64,000 nucleotides of DNA from Clostridium_AT stratigraminis (GTDB taxonomy: Bacteria > Bacillota > Clostridia > Clostridiales > Clostridiaceae), in contig NZ_JBJHZZ010000003.1 in NCBI RefSeq assembly GCF_045310675.1, forward strand, positions 1-64,000, in the 5' to 3' direction. Below are positions 44,204-52,980 of this stretch, in pieces. The stretch's first letter is position 1. Each line of letters starts with the position of its first letter. Under the pieces are notes generated by a model. That model worked only from the letters and a program-made list of their open reading frames with translations, did not search any database and was not told the origin of the DNA. A program made the position numbers and the translations under genes.

Positions 44204-44247
44204 ATAATGCCTATATACAAGATTTCTTCCATATTATATGGGCATTA
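44204..44247 (+). terminator. Terminator of fetAB
   Basis: AATGCC...ATATA / TATATGGGCATT stem followed by ATTTTTTATT on the plus strand. Confidence 0.75.
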
Positions 44248-44319
44248 TTTTTTATTAATCATTTCAAAATAAGCTATAAAATAGACTTAATATATTCTTT
44301 TGCTTATATCCTCTTTAAA

Positions 44320-44865
44320 TTACCTTGACAAATTCGCTAAGTCTTCAAGAGACAACTTAGTGATCATTTCATACCCTTTGCCTTGTCCCAACGGCTTAGC
44401 AATTACTGTCCCCATATCAGGAATTTCGCCCAACCCAATTCCCTTTGGGAAACTGTGCGAAATAATTAGCTTGTTGCTTCCTTGCGGTGGGATGACTTCT
44501 AATTCAGAATGAAGATTGTCTAGTATTCTTTTCTGTTCTGCACTGGGCAAATTTCCACTTAACCTATAGATTTGAAAGAGAAATGGATCAATTTGAATAT
44601 TCACACTGCCAAATGCTAATTGGCCCGTTTCTATAGTTCTACAAAAGGGGCTTGTCAGAATAGGATAACTAACAGGAATCCCCAGAATGCGAAATAGTTG
44701 TCCATAATAAATTGCCTGCCTTCTTCCTTCTTCGGAAAGATTTCTTTGAGTATTACAGTAATATAAATTTAAATTGGGCTGATCCTCTCCAATTGTTGCT
44801 TCCCCATGCTTAGCATATAATATATATCCTCCGCTTCTAAGTAGATTAAATAATGATTTATTCAA
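44320..44865 (-). CDS. Histidine phosphatase family protein
   Basis: Phosphoglycerate-mutase-like phosphatase of 181 aa. The catalytic block reads YILYAKHGEATIGEDQ: the phosphohistidine H20 is present, but the Arg of the usual RHG triad is Lys (K19). Later motifs are present: LSEEGRRQAIYYGQ, LTSPFCRTIETGQLA and the second His in LIISHSFPKG. The Arg-to-Lys change may lower activity. The substrate is unknown. Single gene. Confidence 0.82.
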   Translation of the reverse strand: MNKSLFNLLRSGGYILYAKHGEATIGEDQPNLNLYYCNTQRNLSEEGRRQAIYYGQLFRILGIPVSYPILTSPFCRTIETGQLAFGSVNIQIDPFLFQIYRLSGNLPSAEQKRILDNLHSELEVIPPQGSNKLIISHSFPKGIGLGEIPDMGTVIAKPLGQGKGYEMITKLSLEDLANLSR

Positions 44866-45042
44866 AGCAATTACTCCTTTTACGCATGCTTATTATATTA
44901 CTACTAATATATGGTATTTGATTCAAATTGTTCAAGTTTATAAAGCCAATATTTAAATAGTTAAATTAGTACACTTCTCTGTTCACCAATATATGTTCAG
45001 AGGAATAGAATAAATTTAAGAACATTTATAACGATAATTAAG

Positions 45043-45075
45043 CCTTACTATGTAGATAGTAAGGTATGTTTTTTT
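45043..45075 (+). terminator. Plus-strand terminator without an assigned gene
   Basis: CCTTACTA / TAGTAAGG with a 6-nt loop, then TATGTTTTTTT. There is no plus-strand gene in the 44866-45192 gap, so it may end a small RNA. The gap otherwise contains a weak CTCTG/CAGAG hairpin near 44977-45003. Confidence 0.6.
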
Positions 45076-45135
45076 ACATAGTTCTGTTTTGTGATTGCCG
45101 AGTTCAAAGCGGCTAAGTTACTATATTCTGTAATA

Positions 45136-45169
45136 AAAATACCTCCAAAAATATATCTGGAGGTATTTT
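45136..45169 (-). terminator. Terminator of the flavoprotein pair
   Basis: Perfect 12-bp stem AAAATACCTCCA / TGGAGGTATTTT with a 10-nt loop, 24 nt after the stop of the leftward flavoprotein gene. Confidence 0.85.
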
Positions 45170-45192
45170 AAACATAAATAATTAATTTGAGC

Positions 45193-46470
45193 TTACATCA
45201 GCTTCTGATTTAGCACATCCGTCAGCTTCAATTTTTCAACTCTGCCCTTTATTTCCTCTATATCTATTGTATAAAGTCCTTGAGCTTTCATTCTTTCAAA
45301 GTATTCTGCTCCTGCAAAGGTATATCTGTTTCTTCTTCCTTCCTTTGTCATAAGCTTATAATTTGCATATGAGATTATATCTCCTATGGCTAGGGCTTTT
45401 GGTAGTATTAATGCTGGCATTCCCATAACATGTCTTACTGCATTATGGCCAGCTAGAGAACCAGTGCATATAGCCTCAGTATGGCCTACAAATAAGCCTG
45501 ATTTTTCACCTGCACAAAAGAGATTATCAATGCCTTTAACCTTCATATCGTCTGTTCTTGGAGCTACTGAAAGATATCTGATTGAGTTTCCTTTGCCTCC
45601 TGCATAAGGATCTACATATTTAGCTTTCTCAAGTCCTGGTATTTTTCTTAGCTTTTCTAGAGGGTAATAGGTTGTCATTAGCTTTGCATGCCCAGTGTCT
45701 AACAGCACAACATTTTCTGCAAATTCTTTTAGGGCATATTGCTGGCAAACCTTGGTTTTCAGCTTATCTAAATTTACATCCTCAGGAGGAACCTTTAAAA
45801 CCACTACACCTGTTTCATCTAACTTTTTAACAAGCTCATCTGATAGGCTTTCCTTAGCAAGCTTGCAGGAACCACTCATAGCTCCATAGGCTTCATCATC
45901 TCTTTCGCCTTGAAAATCTTCAATGCCAGCTCTAGAACTAATGCTTACTCTTGGTCCAAAGGCAGGGCATCTTAATACACACATAGAGCATCCATTACCA
46001 TATCTTAAACAGTTGCCCATAGGCCCTGTAGAACCTGTAGTTTCAATAAATACATCTCCTTCTACGAAAGAGCCGTCAGCAAGATAAATCCCTTTAATTT
46101 TGCTGCCTTCTTTTTCAACATCTATAATTCTTGAAAGTAGGCTAATTTCTACGCCTATGTTGACTAAATAAGCTTTCACCTCTGGCTCTATTTTATTAAC
46201 ATCATATAGCCATGCATGTGCATGACCTGGAAACTTAATGTTTTTATGTCTTGATAAGGAATCTGTTATTTTAATAAGATCACCTGCTCCAAGTGCAATT
46301 AACTCCTCGCTTGCTGTAAACCTTCCATTATTTCTCATTATGCCACCTACATTTCCTAGGCCTAAAAGCATATCTGTTTTTTCAAATAGTTTTACTTGGG
46401 CTCCTGCTTTTTTTGCAGTAATAGCTGCAGCGCAGCCTGCCCATCCACCACCTATTATTATAACCTTCAT
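45193..46470 (-). CDS. FAD-dependent oxidoreductase with a Cys cluster (GidA/TrmFO-related)
   Basis: A 425-aa flavoprotein. The N-terminal FAD loop is IIIGGGWAGCAAAITAKKAG, and the C-terminal FAD segment is NLFCAGEKSGLFVGHTEAICTGSLAGHNA, which resembles TrmFO/GidA. In the middle, C154, C161, C164 and C168 (NGCSMCVLRCPAFGPR) form a ligand set suggestive of an iron-sulfur cluster. It is encoded 19 nt after a PyrK-like reductase with its own Cys clusters, so the two probably form one redox complex. The substrate is unknown; a tRNA-modifying role is not supported by the partner. Confidence 0.8.
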   Translation of the reverse strand: MKVIIIGGGWAGCAAAITAKKAGAQVKLFEKTDMLLGLGNVGGIMRNNGRFTASEELIALGAGDLIKITDSLSRHKNIKFPGHAHAWLYDVNKIEPEVKAYLVNIGVEISLLSRIIDVEKEGSKIKGIYLADGSFVEGDVFIETTGSTGPMGNCLRYGNGCSMCVLRCPAFGPRVSISSRAGIEDFQGERDDEAYGAMSGSCKLAKESLSDELVKKLDETGVVVLKVPPEDVNLDKLKTKVCQQYALKEFAENVVLLDTGHAKLMTTYYPLEKLRKIPGLEKAKYVDPYAGGKGNSIRYLSVAPRTDDMKVKGIDNLFCAGEKSGLFVGHTEAICTGSLAGHNAVRHVMGMPALILPKALAIGDIISYANYKLMTKEGRRNRYTFAGAEYFERMKAQGLYTIDIEEIKGRVEKLKLTDVLNQKLM

Positions 46471-46489
46471 TCTTATTCCCCCACCTTAA

Positions 46490-47473
46490 TTAAATAAATC
46501 TTCTTCCTTCAAATATATATTTAGGTTCAATCTGTACCTTACATAGCTTTTTTACTCTTTGACCTTTATACCTTGTAGAACAAGCTCCGCATATTCCTTC
46601 TCCGCAGCACATTTTTGCATTATTACAGCAGGAAAAATCAACTTTACCATTTATAAAATCTAAAACTTTAAAGTTTAATATATCTGGTGAAGAACAGTGT
46701 ATTAAGTTAATGTTTTCATTCTCCAGTAAGTTTGCTAGTATATTTTTAAGTTCCTCAGAAACAGCTCCTGCCTGAAGTGTACTGCAGTTAATAACTGTAC
46801 AATTACACATTTCTAAATACTTGTTTATAAAAACATTTTTAAATCGTGCTTTATCCAAAATTACAATAATTTTGTTTCCGTTTGAATATAGCTTTTTTAG
46901 AACTGGAACAACTGGTGCCTGGCCTATGCCCCTTATTATAACCACTGCAGTACCTTCTTTGCTTTTAAATATGTTTCTTAGCCCAAGTTCTCCATTAAAA
47001 AATGGCCCTCTTATGAAAATATTATCCCCGTCTTTTAGTTCGTTTAGGCTTTTTGTTTTTATACCTTTAATTTCAATTGCAACCGTTATAATATTTTCAT
47101 CTGTATTAGTGTCCATTATTGATATAGGAACATCATAGAACTGTGATGTTTTTGTACTTCTTAGAAAAATATAACTTCCAGGATGAACCAAGTTTTTAGT
47201 TAACTCGTGAGGTACAGAAATATTAAAGATAACAACATTTCTTTCCACTATCTCCTTATTAACAATTTTACAATTAAATATTTTCCTAAGGGGCTTTGCT
47301 TTACTGTTATTCCATATATATTCTTGGTATATGCAAACGCCTTTCCAGTTGATGCAGTCGCAAAACTTTTTACCAGAAAGCTGTGAACATAGTATACAAT
47401 CTCCTGTTTCGGCTAAATGGCAGGGGCAAAATTCAGTTCCGGCATCTATGCAATCTCTTATTTCATAATTCAC
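46490..47473 (-). CDS. Sulfide/dihydroorotate dehydrogenase-like FAD/NAD-binding protein (PyrK type) with Cys-rich N-terminus
   Basis: Residues 1-50 contain eight Cys (8, 16, 18, 26, 29, 38, 40, 47), enough for one or two Fe-S clusters. About 65-260 is a ferredoxin-reductase-like FAD/NAD module (DVPISIMDTN, IFIRGPFFNG, IIRGIGQAPVVPVLKKL). The C-terminus has SCCNNAKMCCGEGICGACS, the [2Fe-2S] motif of PyrK/SudB proteins. It probably delivers NAD(P)H electrons to the flavoprotein encoded just downstream. No pyrimidine genes adjoin, so it is not the pyrD partner. Confidence 0.82.
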   Translation of the reverse strand: MNYEIRDCIDAGTEFCPCHLAETGDCILCSQLSGKKFCDCINWKGVCIYQEYIWNNSKAKPLRKIFNCKIVNKEIVERNVVIFNISVPHELTKNLVHPGSYIFLRSTKTSQFYDVPISIMDTNTDENIITVAIEIKGIKTKSLNELKDGDNIFIRGPFFNGELGLRNIFKSKEGTAVVIIRGIGQAPVVPVLKKLYSNGNKIIVILDKARFKNVFINKYLEMCNCTVINCSTLQAGAVSEELKNILANLLENENINLIHCSSPDILNFKVLDFINGKVDFSCCNNAKMCCGEGICGACSTRYKGQRVKKLCKVQIEPKYIFEGRRFI

Positions 47474-47684
47474 TTTAGAACCTCCTTTGGCATGCTAAAC
47501 CTTATTAATAGCAATAGCCTATACTATTAAATTATTTAAAACCACAAAATTTGCTACTACTAAATAAAAATAAATAATTTAATTATAAGCTCTTCTTTTA
47601 AAACAAATTCTAAATTCTAATCTTAAAAAATGGTAATGTCATATTTAAAAAGGAAAGATATGATCTTGCATATTTAAAAAAATA

Positions 47685-47721
47685 GATAAACCCCATAGTT
47701 TTAAAAAATATGGGGTTTATC
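47685..47721 (-). terminator. Terminator of the carboxypeptidase gene
   Basis: Perfect 13-bp stem GATAAACCCCATA / TATGGGGTTTATC, followed on the minus strand by TATTTTTTTA. The rest of 47474-47771 shows no gene. Confidence 0.88.
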
Positions 47722-47771
47722 AAATCTTAACACTTATTAAAGTGCTCTCGGTAAAATTATATATATTTTAT

Positions 47772-48869
47772 TTATTTAAAGAAAAACCACTTTTTTGCTT
47801 TAATATCATTACCTGCAATTAAATAATTATTATATATCTTTTTATCTCCTTCATAGATACTTATACTTCCAAGCTTTGTGCCTTTCATTATAGGAAGTTT
47901 TATGTTTTCAGTTGGCTTTGATATTTTTACTTCATAATTTTCGCTTTTATTCACCGGTAATATTATTTCCTCTTCAGTCGTAAGCTTAAGTATCTTACTT
48001 GAATGATTAATATTAAATTCATCTACTACCTCATCCTTTGAAAAAAACTGTTTATAATCGTAATTCTTATTAATATAATCATATATTTTCTTTGTTTCCT
48101 TCCATCTTTCAGATGAGTTTAGCACCACAATAACAATATCATTATTCTGTATTTCAACAGATGAAACTAAGCACTTTCCAGCTTTGCCTGTATAGCCTGT
48201 TTTAACACCGCTAGATTCAGGTAAAAGCCATAAAATTTTATTAATATTGTGATAGCTTCGTGTAAAATCGCTGTCTTTCTTATCTAAATCCTTTGTTGCA
48301 ACTATTTCATTAAATAATTTATCTTCTCTTGCCTTTATAGTTATTAAAGCCAAATCATAGGCGTTGCAATAGTGATTTTCACTATCTAAACCATGAGGTG
48401 ATTCAAAATTTGTGCTGCAGAGTCCAATTTGATTTGCATATTCATTCATTATTCTTACAAATCCTTCTACACTGCCTCCAATACCTTCTGCAATAGCAAT
48501 GGCCGCATCATTTCCAGATCTTAACATTAAGCCGTATATAAGTTCCTTAAGAGAAATCATGTCGCCTTTTTTGTATCCAACAATTGAACCACGAATCGCT
48601 GATGCCTTGCTTGATATTTCAAACTTTTTATCTAAGTCTCCGTATTTAAGGGCCACTAGAGCTGTCATTATCTTTGTTGTACTTGCCATAGGTATAAGCA
48701 TATGTGCATTTTTTTCATACAGCACTACTTTGGACTTACTGTCAATGGCAACTGCTGCTCTTGCATTAACATTAATATTCATAGCATATACTTCACTACT
48801 TACTAAATTAAATATAATTAGCGAAATTACTAAAAATAAGCTAATAAATTTACTTCTTTTACTTTTCAT
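47772..48869 (-). CDS. D-alanyl-D-alanine carboxypeptidase (serine-type, S11)
   Basis: Exported penicillin-binding protein, 365 aa, with a signal peptide (SLFLVISLIIFNLVSSEVYA). The three active-site motifs of S11 are intact: SxxK in PMASTTKIM, SGN in LRSGNDAA and KTG in GVKTGYTG. A C-terminal beta domain follows (about 275-365). It trims the terminal D-Ala of peptidoglycan stem peptides. It is divergent from the DUF2953-ytfJ genes, suggesting a sporulation-linked DacB/DacF-like role (inference). Confidence 0.92.
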   Translation of the reverse strand: MKSKRSKFISLFLVISLIIFNLVSSEVYAMNINVNARAAVAIDSKSKVVLYEKNAHMLIPMASTTKIMTALVALKYGDLDKKFEISSKASAIRGSIVGYKKGDMISLKELIYGLMLRSGNDAAIAIAEGIGGSVEGFVRIMNEYANQIGLCSTNFESPHGLDSENHYCNAYDLALITIKAREDKLFNEIVATKDLDKKDSDFTRSYHNINKILWLLPESSGVKTGYTGKAGKCLVSSVEIQNNDIVIVVLNSSERWKETKKIYDYINKNYDYKQFFSKDEVVDEFNINHSSKILKLTTEEEIILPVNKSENYEVKISKPTENIKLPIMKGTKLGSISIYEGDKKIYNNYLIAGNDIKAKKWFFFK

Positions 48870-49056
48870 TCTAAATCACCTCTTAAAACATACTATATTT
48901 ATTTTTTCTAATTTCAGATTAATTACTCATATTAATATTTTCCATGATATTAATAATGTGAATAATTTTTATAAGCAATATAATTTAAGTGATATTTATT
49001 AATAAACTTATATTTATAATTTTATTGGAAATAATATAAACACTGGAGGAAAAGTT

Positions 49057-49632
49057 ATGTTTTACCTGTATTTTATATTATTGTTTATAATAATTTTATT
49101 ATTGATTCCAATTCCTATAAAGCTCAGCATAAAATACCCTAGTTTTAATATAAATTTATATTTATTTAACTTTAAACTTAATTTAGGTAAATTAAGACAT
49201 CTTTTTAAAAAAAGTAAGTTAAAAAAAGCTGTTAAGCCCTTACATAAGGAAAAGGCTGAATTTGATTTAACATATATACTTTTTCTTATAGACAGAATTG
49301 AGAACATAAAATTAAAGCCTACAATTAGATTTAAAATCTATTGTAACTTTGGTTTTAGTGATGCATCTAGTACAGCAATAGCATTTGGTTATATTAGTTC
49401 AATTTCTCCTTTTCTATATAAGTTTTTAAATATTCCCTTTAAAGTCAAAAGCTATGATTGTAATATTAGGCCAAATTTTCAAGGTGCATTTTTAGAATCA
49501 AATATAAATAGTATAATTTTTGTAAATATAATCAAAATAATCTATATGCTCCTTTTTATTAGAAAGAAAAGGAATCGCTCAAACCTTAATTTTAAAATAA
49601 AGAAGCAAGAGCAAGATAATTCTAAAACATAG
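49057..49632 (+). CDS. DUF2953 family membrane protein (YtfI-like)
   Basis: A 191-aa protein with an N-terminal TM helix (FILLFIIILLLIPIPIKLSI) and the DUF2953 block RFKIYCNFGFSDASSTAIAFGYISS. GGAGGA lies 6 nt before ATG. It is directly upstream of ytfJ, as ytfI is in Bacillus. Probable sporulation membrane protein, function unknown. Confidence 0.85.
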   Translation: MFYLYFILLFIIILLLIPIPIKLSIKYPSFNINLYLFNFKLNLGKLRHLFKKSKLKKAVKPLHKEKAEFDLTYILFLIDRIENIKLKPTIRFKIYCNFGFSDASSTAIAFGYISSISPFLYKFLNIPFKVKSYDCNIRPNFQGAFLESNINSIIFVNIIKIIYMLLFIRKKRNRSNLNFKIKKQEQDNSKT

Positions 49633-49650
49633 CAATTATTAATTGTTGTG
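49633..49650. repeat. 18-nt intergenic sequence shared with 61689-61706
   Basis: CAATTATTAATTGTTGTG occurs identically here, right after the DUF2953 stop, and in the recN-argR gap. It contains the palindrome CAATTA-T-TAATTG. Confidence 0.5.
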
Positions 49651-49680
49651 ACATATATAAGAAAGACGAGGAGGAATACG

Positions 49681-50112
49681 ATGGATAATCATCCAATTGA
49701 CAATTTAATGAAAACCACTATGGAACATATCAAAGAAATGGTAGATGTAAATACCATAATTGGAGATGCTATAGAAGCTAAAGATGGTTCTATAATAATT
49801 CCAATTTCGAGAGTTTGTTTTGGTTTTGCAGCGGGTGGTAGTGAATTTAACTCAAAAGAAGAAAAAAAAGAAATGTCAAACTTTCCCTTTGGGGGAGGTA
49901 CTGGAGCTGGGGTTACTGTTAAACCTGTGGCTTTTCTAGTTATACATAATGAATCAGTAAGAATTTTACCTGTTGAATATGATAATCCTTATGAGAAATT
50001 CCTAGATTCGATACCACAATTTATTGATATGATAAAGGGCCTAACCTGTAAAAATAAAGGTGATAGTAAAGCTAAGGAAGCTACTGTAGATACAAATGAA
50101 ACCAAGGAATAG
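49681..50112 (+). CDS. ytfJ: GerW family sporulation protein YtfJ
   Basis: A 143-aa protein with the YtfJ blocks NLMKTTMEHIKEMVDVNTIIGD, IIPISRVCFGFAAGGSEF and FGGGTGAGVTVKPVAFLVI. GerW/YtfJ is needed for proper spore germination in Bacillus. ATG at 49681 has AGGAGGA 6 nt upstream. The last 19 nt form one arm of a perfect palindromic terminator shared with convergent scpB, so the protein ends NETKE. Confidence 0.93.
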   Translation: MDNHPIDNLMKTTMEHIKEMVDVNTIIGDAIEAKDGSIIIPISRVCFGFAAGGSEFNSKEEKKEMSNFPFGGGTGAGVTVKPVAFLVIHNESVRILPVEYDNPYEKFLDSIPQFIDMIKGLTCKNKGDSKAKEATVDTNETKE

Positions 50113-50132
50113 TCTATTCCTTGGTTTCATTT
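50094..50132. terminator. Perfect palindromic terminator inside both gene ends
   Basis: Two 19-nt arms (AAATGAAACCAAGGAATAG and its complement) around a single T at 50113. It covers the last codons and stops of both ytfJ (plus) and scpB (minus), with a T-run on each outgoing side. Confidence 0.85.
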
Positions 50133-50725
50133 TCATTGTTATCATTTTCATCTACTAAAATTTCTAAATTTGCTAAATCATCTAAAGCTGGCAGCTGCTC
50201 TAAGTTTTCTAATCCAAAGTGCAAAAGAAACTTATCAGCAGTTGCAAAAAGAACGGGCCTTCCTGGTACTTCTAATCTACCAACTTCCTTAATAAGACCT
50301 TTTTCAGTTAAGGTTAAAACAGCTCTATCACTTTTTACGCCTCTTATTTCATCAATATTTATCCTTGTTATAGGTTGCTTATAGGCAATTATTGCCAAAG
50401 TTTCCAAGGCAGCTTGGGAAAGAGATTGTCTCGTATTTATCTTAAGAAGCTTTTGAACATAATTAGTATTTATGGCTTTCGTTACTAATTGATATTCATC
50501 ATTAAGTGTTATAAGTATGATTCCCCTTTCTTCTCTTTCATAATTTTCCTTTAACATTTCTAATAAATTTCTTGTGGTTACAAGATCACATTCTATGATT
50601 GATGCTATCTCCTTGTCTTTTAAGGGATCTCCACTAGCAAATAGTAATGATTCAATAATTGAAAAATATACTTTTTTCTTTGAAATTTCATCAATCTCTA
50701 ACTGATCCAGATAGGCTTTCTTCAT
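50114..50725 (-). CDS. scpB: Segregation and condensation protein B
   Basis: A 203-aa winged-helix protein: FSIIESLLFASGDPLKDKEIASII, then SQAALETLAIIAYKQPITRINIDEIRGV and GRPVLFATADKFLLHFGLENLEQLP. It is a partner of ScpA and SMC in chromosome condensation. It overlaps scpA by 35 nt. It ends ...NETKE because of the shared terminator. Confidence 0.95.
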   Translation of the reverse strand: MKKAYLDQLEIDEISKKKVYFSIIESLLFASGDPLKDKEIASIIECDLVTTRNLLEMLKENYEREERGIILITLNDEYQLVTKAINTNYVQKLLKINTRQSLSQAALETLAIIAYKQPITRINIDEIRGVKSDRAVLTLTEKGLIKEVGRLEVPGRPVLFATADKFLLHFGLENLEQLPALDDLANLEILVDENDNNENETKE

Positions 50726-51467
50726 TATTTTCTATCCTTTCTACATATATATCGGTAAAATTCTTTTCTTGAAGTACTCTTACAGTCTTTAGTTTTATTA
50801 ACTCAAGTAGAGCTAAAAAAGTTACTACTTTTTCCATTTTGCTTTCACAGGTAGTAAGCATATCAGTAAAAATTACTATTTTACCTTGCTTTAGATTTTG
50901 CCTTAAGTATTCCATTTTATCTTCAATTTTATATGAATCAATAGGAATTTCTTTCTGTATAATATTTCCATTATTGGTTTTACTATAGAATTTATTCATT
51001 AGTTCATTAAATAGTCTATACAGCTCTAACATTGTTATATTATTTAGAATGTTTACTTTTTCATCTTTGCTGTTATCAATAATAATTTCAGGTTTCTTAG
51101 TGAATACTACACCAAACTCTTCTTCCTTTTTTCTTAAAATTTCAGCTATAGCTTTATACTTTTTGTATTCTATAAGCTTTGAAACTAATTCTTTACGTGG
51201 GTCAACCTCTTTATCTGCAGCTGTCTCATCTTCTGTATAATTAGGCAAGAGCATTCTAGATTTTATCTCAAGAAGATTTGCAGCAATCAAAATAAATTCT
51301 GAGGTTACCTCTAAATCCATTTCTTTCATTTGATTTATATATTGTAAATATTGATTTGTTATTTCATGAATTTGTATGTCATATATATCCATTTCACTTT
51401 TTTTTATTAAGTGAAGCAGCAAATCAAAAGGACCTTCAAAGTTTTCAATCTTTATATTTAATGTCAT
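50691..51467 (-). CDS. scpA: Segregation and condensation protein A
   Basis: Kleisin subunit of SMC condensin, 258 aa: IENFEGPFDLLLHLIKKSEMDIYDI at the N-terminus, the SMC-neck-binding EFILIAANLLEIKSRMLLP, and the C-terminal winged helix VTFLALLELIKLKTVRVLQEKNFTDI. The overlap with scpB ensures coupled synthesis. Confidence 0.95.
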   Translation of the reverse strand: MTLNIKIENFEGPFDLLLHLIKKSEMDIYDIQIHEITNQYLQYINQMKEMDLEVTSEFILIAANLLEIKSRMLLPNYTEDETAADKEVDPRKELVSKLIEYKKYKAIAEILRKKEEEFGVVFTKKPEIIIDNSKDEKVNILNNITMLELYRLFNELMNKFYSKTNNGNIIQKEIPIDSYKIEDKMEYLRQNLKQGKIVIFTDMLTTCESKMEKVVTFLALLELIKLKTVRVLQEKNFTDIYVERIENNEESLSGSVRD

Positions 51468-51555
51468 TGGTTCTCTCCTAAAACATTGTTTAATTCCTAT
51501 AATAGTATTTTAGATGGTTTCATAACTTTTTACAAATAAAATTTAGAAAATAAAA

Positions 51556-51585
51556 CAGCTTAAGTGCAAATTTGCCTTTAAGCTG
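51556..51585 (-). terminator. Terminator of the second carboxypeptidase gene
   Basis: CAGCTTAA / TTAAGCTG stem with inner GCAAATTTGC, followed on the minus strand by TTTTATTTTC. Confidence 0.7.
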
Positions 51586-51595
51586 CTTAAGTACG

Positions 51596-52762
51596 TTATA
51601 TAGAATTCTCAAACATTCTCTTAATATTTAATTTTAGGTTCTCAAACACGCCACCCTTTTTAAAGTCTCTATCACAATATATTTCAACTTTATTTAATGG
51701 TATATTATTAACTAATAATTCACAGTAGCCTACTACTTCTCCTTTTTTGAATTCCTTTTTGCTACTATCAATATTTAAGGTGCATTTCTTTATAATTTTA
51801 TTATCAATTCCTTTTTCAAGAACTACGCTGCAATCCTGCTTTGCTTTTGCAATAAAATATTTGTCACTTTGCTTATTAATGTATACTTTTTCTATATCAT
51901 CGTCTTTAATTACTGCCTTTTTAACTTCAAATTTTGAAAATCCAAAATTAAGAAGCATGCTGGCATCTCTATTTCTTATTTTGTAGGAAGGAGCTCCCAT
52001 TATAACTGTTAACATTCTTGCACCATCTCTAACAGCTGTAGCCGATATGCAGTATTTTGCTTCTTCTGTAAAACCAGTTTTTAATCCATCACAACCCTTG
52101 AAAAACCTAACTAATTTATTATGGTTAACTAGTCCTATAGGTGATTTCCTTCCTTCTGAAATAGTTTCCATATATGTTCCTGAATATTTTAATATGGTAG
52201 GGTGCTTCAACAGCTCTCTTGACATTATGGAAATATCATAGGCACTTGTTACATGTCCTGCTGCATTTAGTCCAGTACAGTTTTTAAAGGTAGTATCCTT
52301 CATGCCTAAGGTCTTTGCTCTATCATTCATAAGCTTAACAAAGGCTTCTTCACTACCAGCTAAATATTCCCCCATTGCAACTGCTGCATCATTACCAGAT
52401 GCTATAGCAATACCTTTTAAAATTTCTTCCACTGTTCTAATCTCCCCAGTGTCTAAAAGCATTGTGCTTCCGCCCATTTTTTTTGCATTTTCGCTTGCAG
52501 TAATCCTATCACTTAATTTAATCTTACCACTATCTACAGCCTCCATTGCTAGAAGCATAGTCATAATCTTAGTTACAGAAGCTGGTGCAAGTTTTTCATG
52601 AGAATTTTTTTCAAATATTATCTTTCCTGTTATAGGTTCCATTAGTAATGCCGATCTTGCATCAACCTTTAAGCCGGTCTCCTCAGCCTTAACCTTAACA
52701 GAAAATATTTGAAAAATAAAAACAGCTGATAGTATAATGCTAAATAATTTTTGTTTTCTCAT
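51596..52762 (-). CDS. dacF: D-alanyl-D-alanine carboxypeptidase, DacF type
   Basis: Exported S11 enzyme of 388 aa: signal peptide, SxxK in LAPASVTKIM, SGN in IASGNDAA, KTG in GLKTGFTEEAKYC and a C-terminal beta domain. Between the pdp/punA and scpAB genes, its position fits DacF of spore formers, which acts on cortex or forespore wall. ATG at 52762 follows AAGGAGGAG by 4 nt; the ATG at 52780 lies upstream of that site. Confidence 0.9.
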   Translation of the reverse strand: MRKQKLFSIILSAVFIFQIFSVKVKAEETGLKVDARSALLMEPITGKIIFEKNSHEKLAPASVTKIMTMLLAMEAVDSGKIKLSDRITASENAKKMGGSTMLLDTGEIRTVEEILKGIAIASGNDAAVAMGEYLAGSEEAFVKLMNDRAKTLGMKDTTFKNCTGLNAAGHVTSAYDISIMSRELLKHPTILKYSGTYMETISEGRKSPIGLVNHNKLVRFFKGCDGLKTGFTEEAKYCISATAVRDGARMLTVIMGAPSYKIRNRDASMLLNFGFSKFEVKKAVIKDDDIEKVYINKQSDKYFIAKAKQDCSVVLEKGIDNKIIKKCTLNIDSSKKEFKKGEVVGYCELLVNNIPLNKVEIYCDRDFKKGGVFENLKLNIKRMFENSI

Positions 52763-52915
52763 ATTACTCCTCCTTTCCATGAAATTAGTATTACCTCTTT
52801 TTTTTAGATTATAACGAAAGAAATTTGTTAAATTTTACTTTAAAGTGTATAGATATATAGTAAAAAAGCTTATGAATAAATAATATTATGAAATTATCCT
52901 TTTCTAAAGATAAAA

Positions 52916-52944
52916 AAATAGCCTTACACTAGGTAAAGCTATTT
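52916..52944 (-). terminator. Terminator of pdp
   Basis: AAATAGC-TTTAC / GTAA-GGCTATTT stem followed by TTTTTTT on the minus strand. Confidence 0.8.
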
Positions 52945-52980
52945 CTAAATTCATCATTAAATTTTAATTGCAAACTTTGT

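Noticed and set aside
47772..52762. Two D-Ala-D-Ala carboxypeptidase genes as a recent tandem duplication
   Set aside because: The proteins differ through most of their length and are separated by unrelated genes; multiple S11 paralogues are normal in spore formers.
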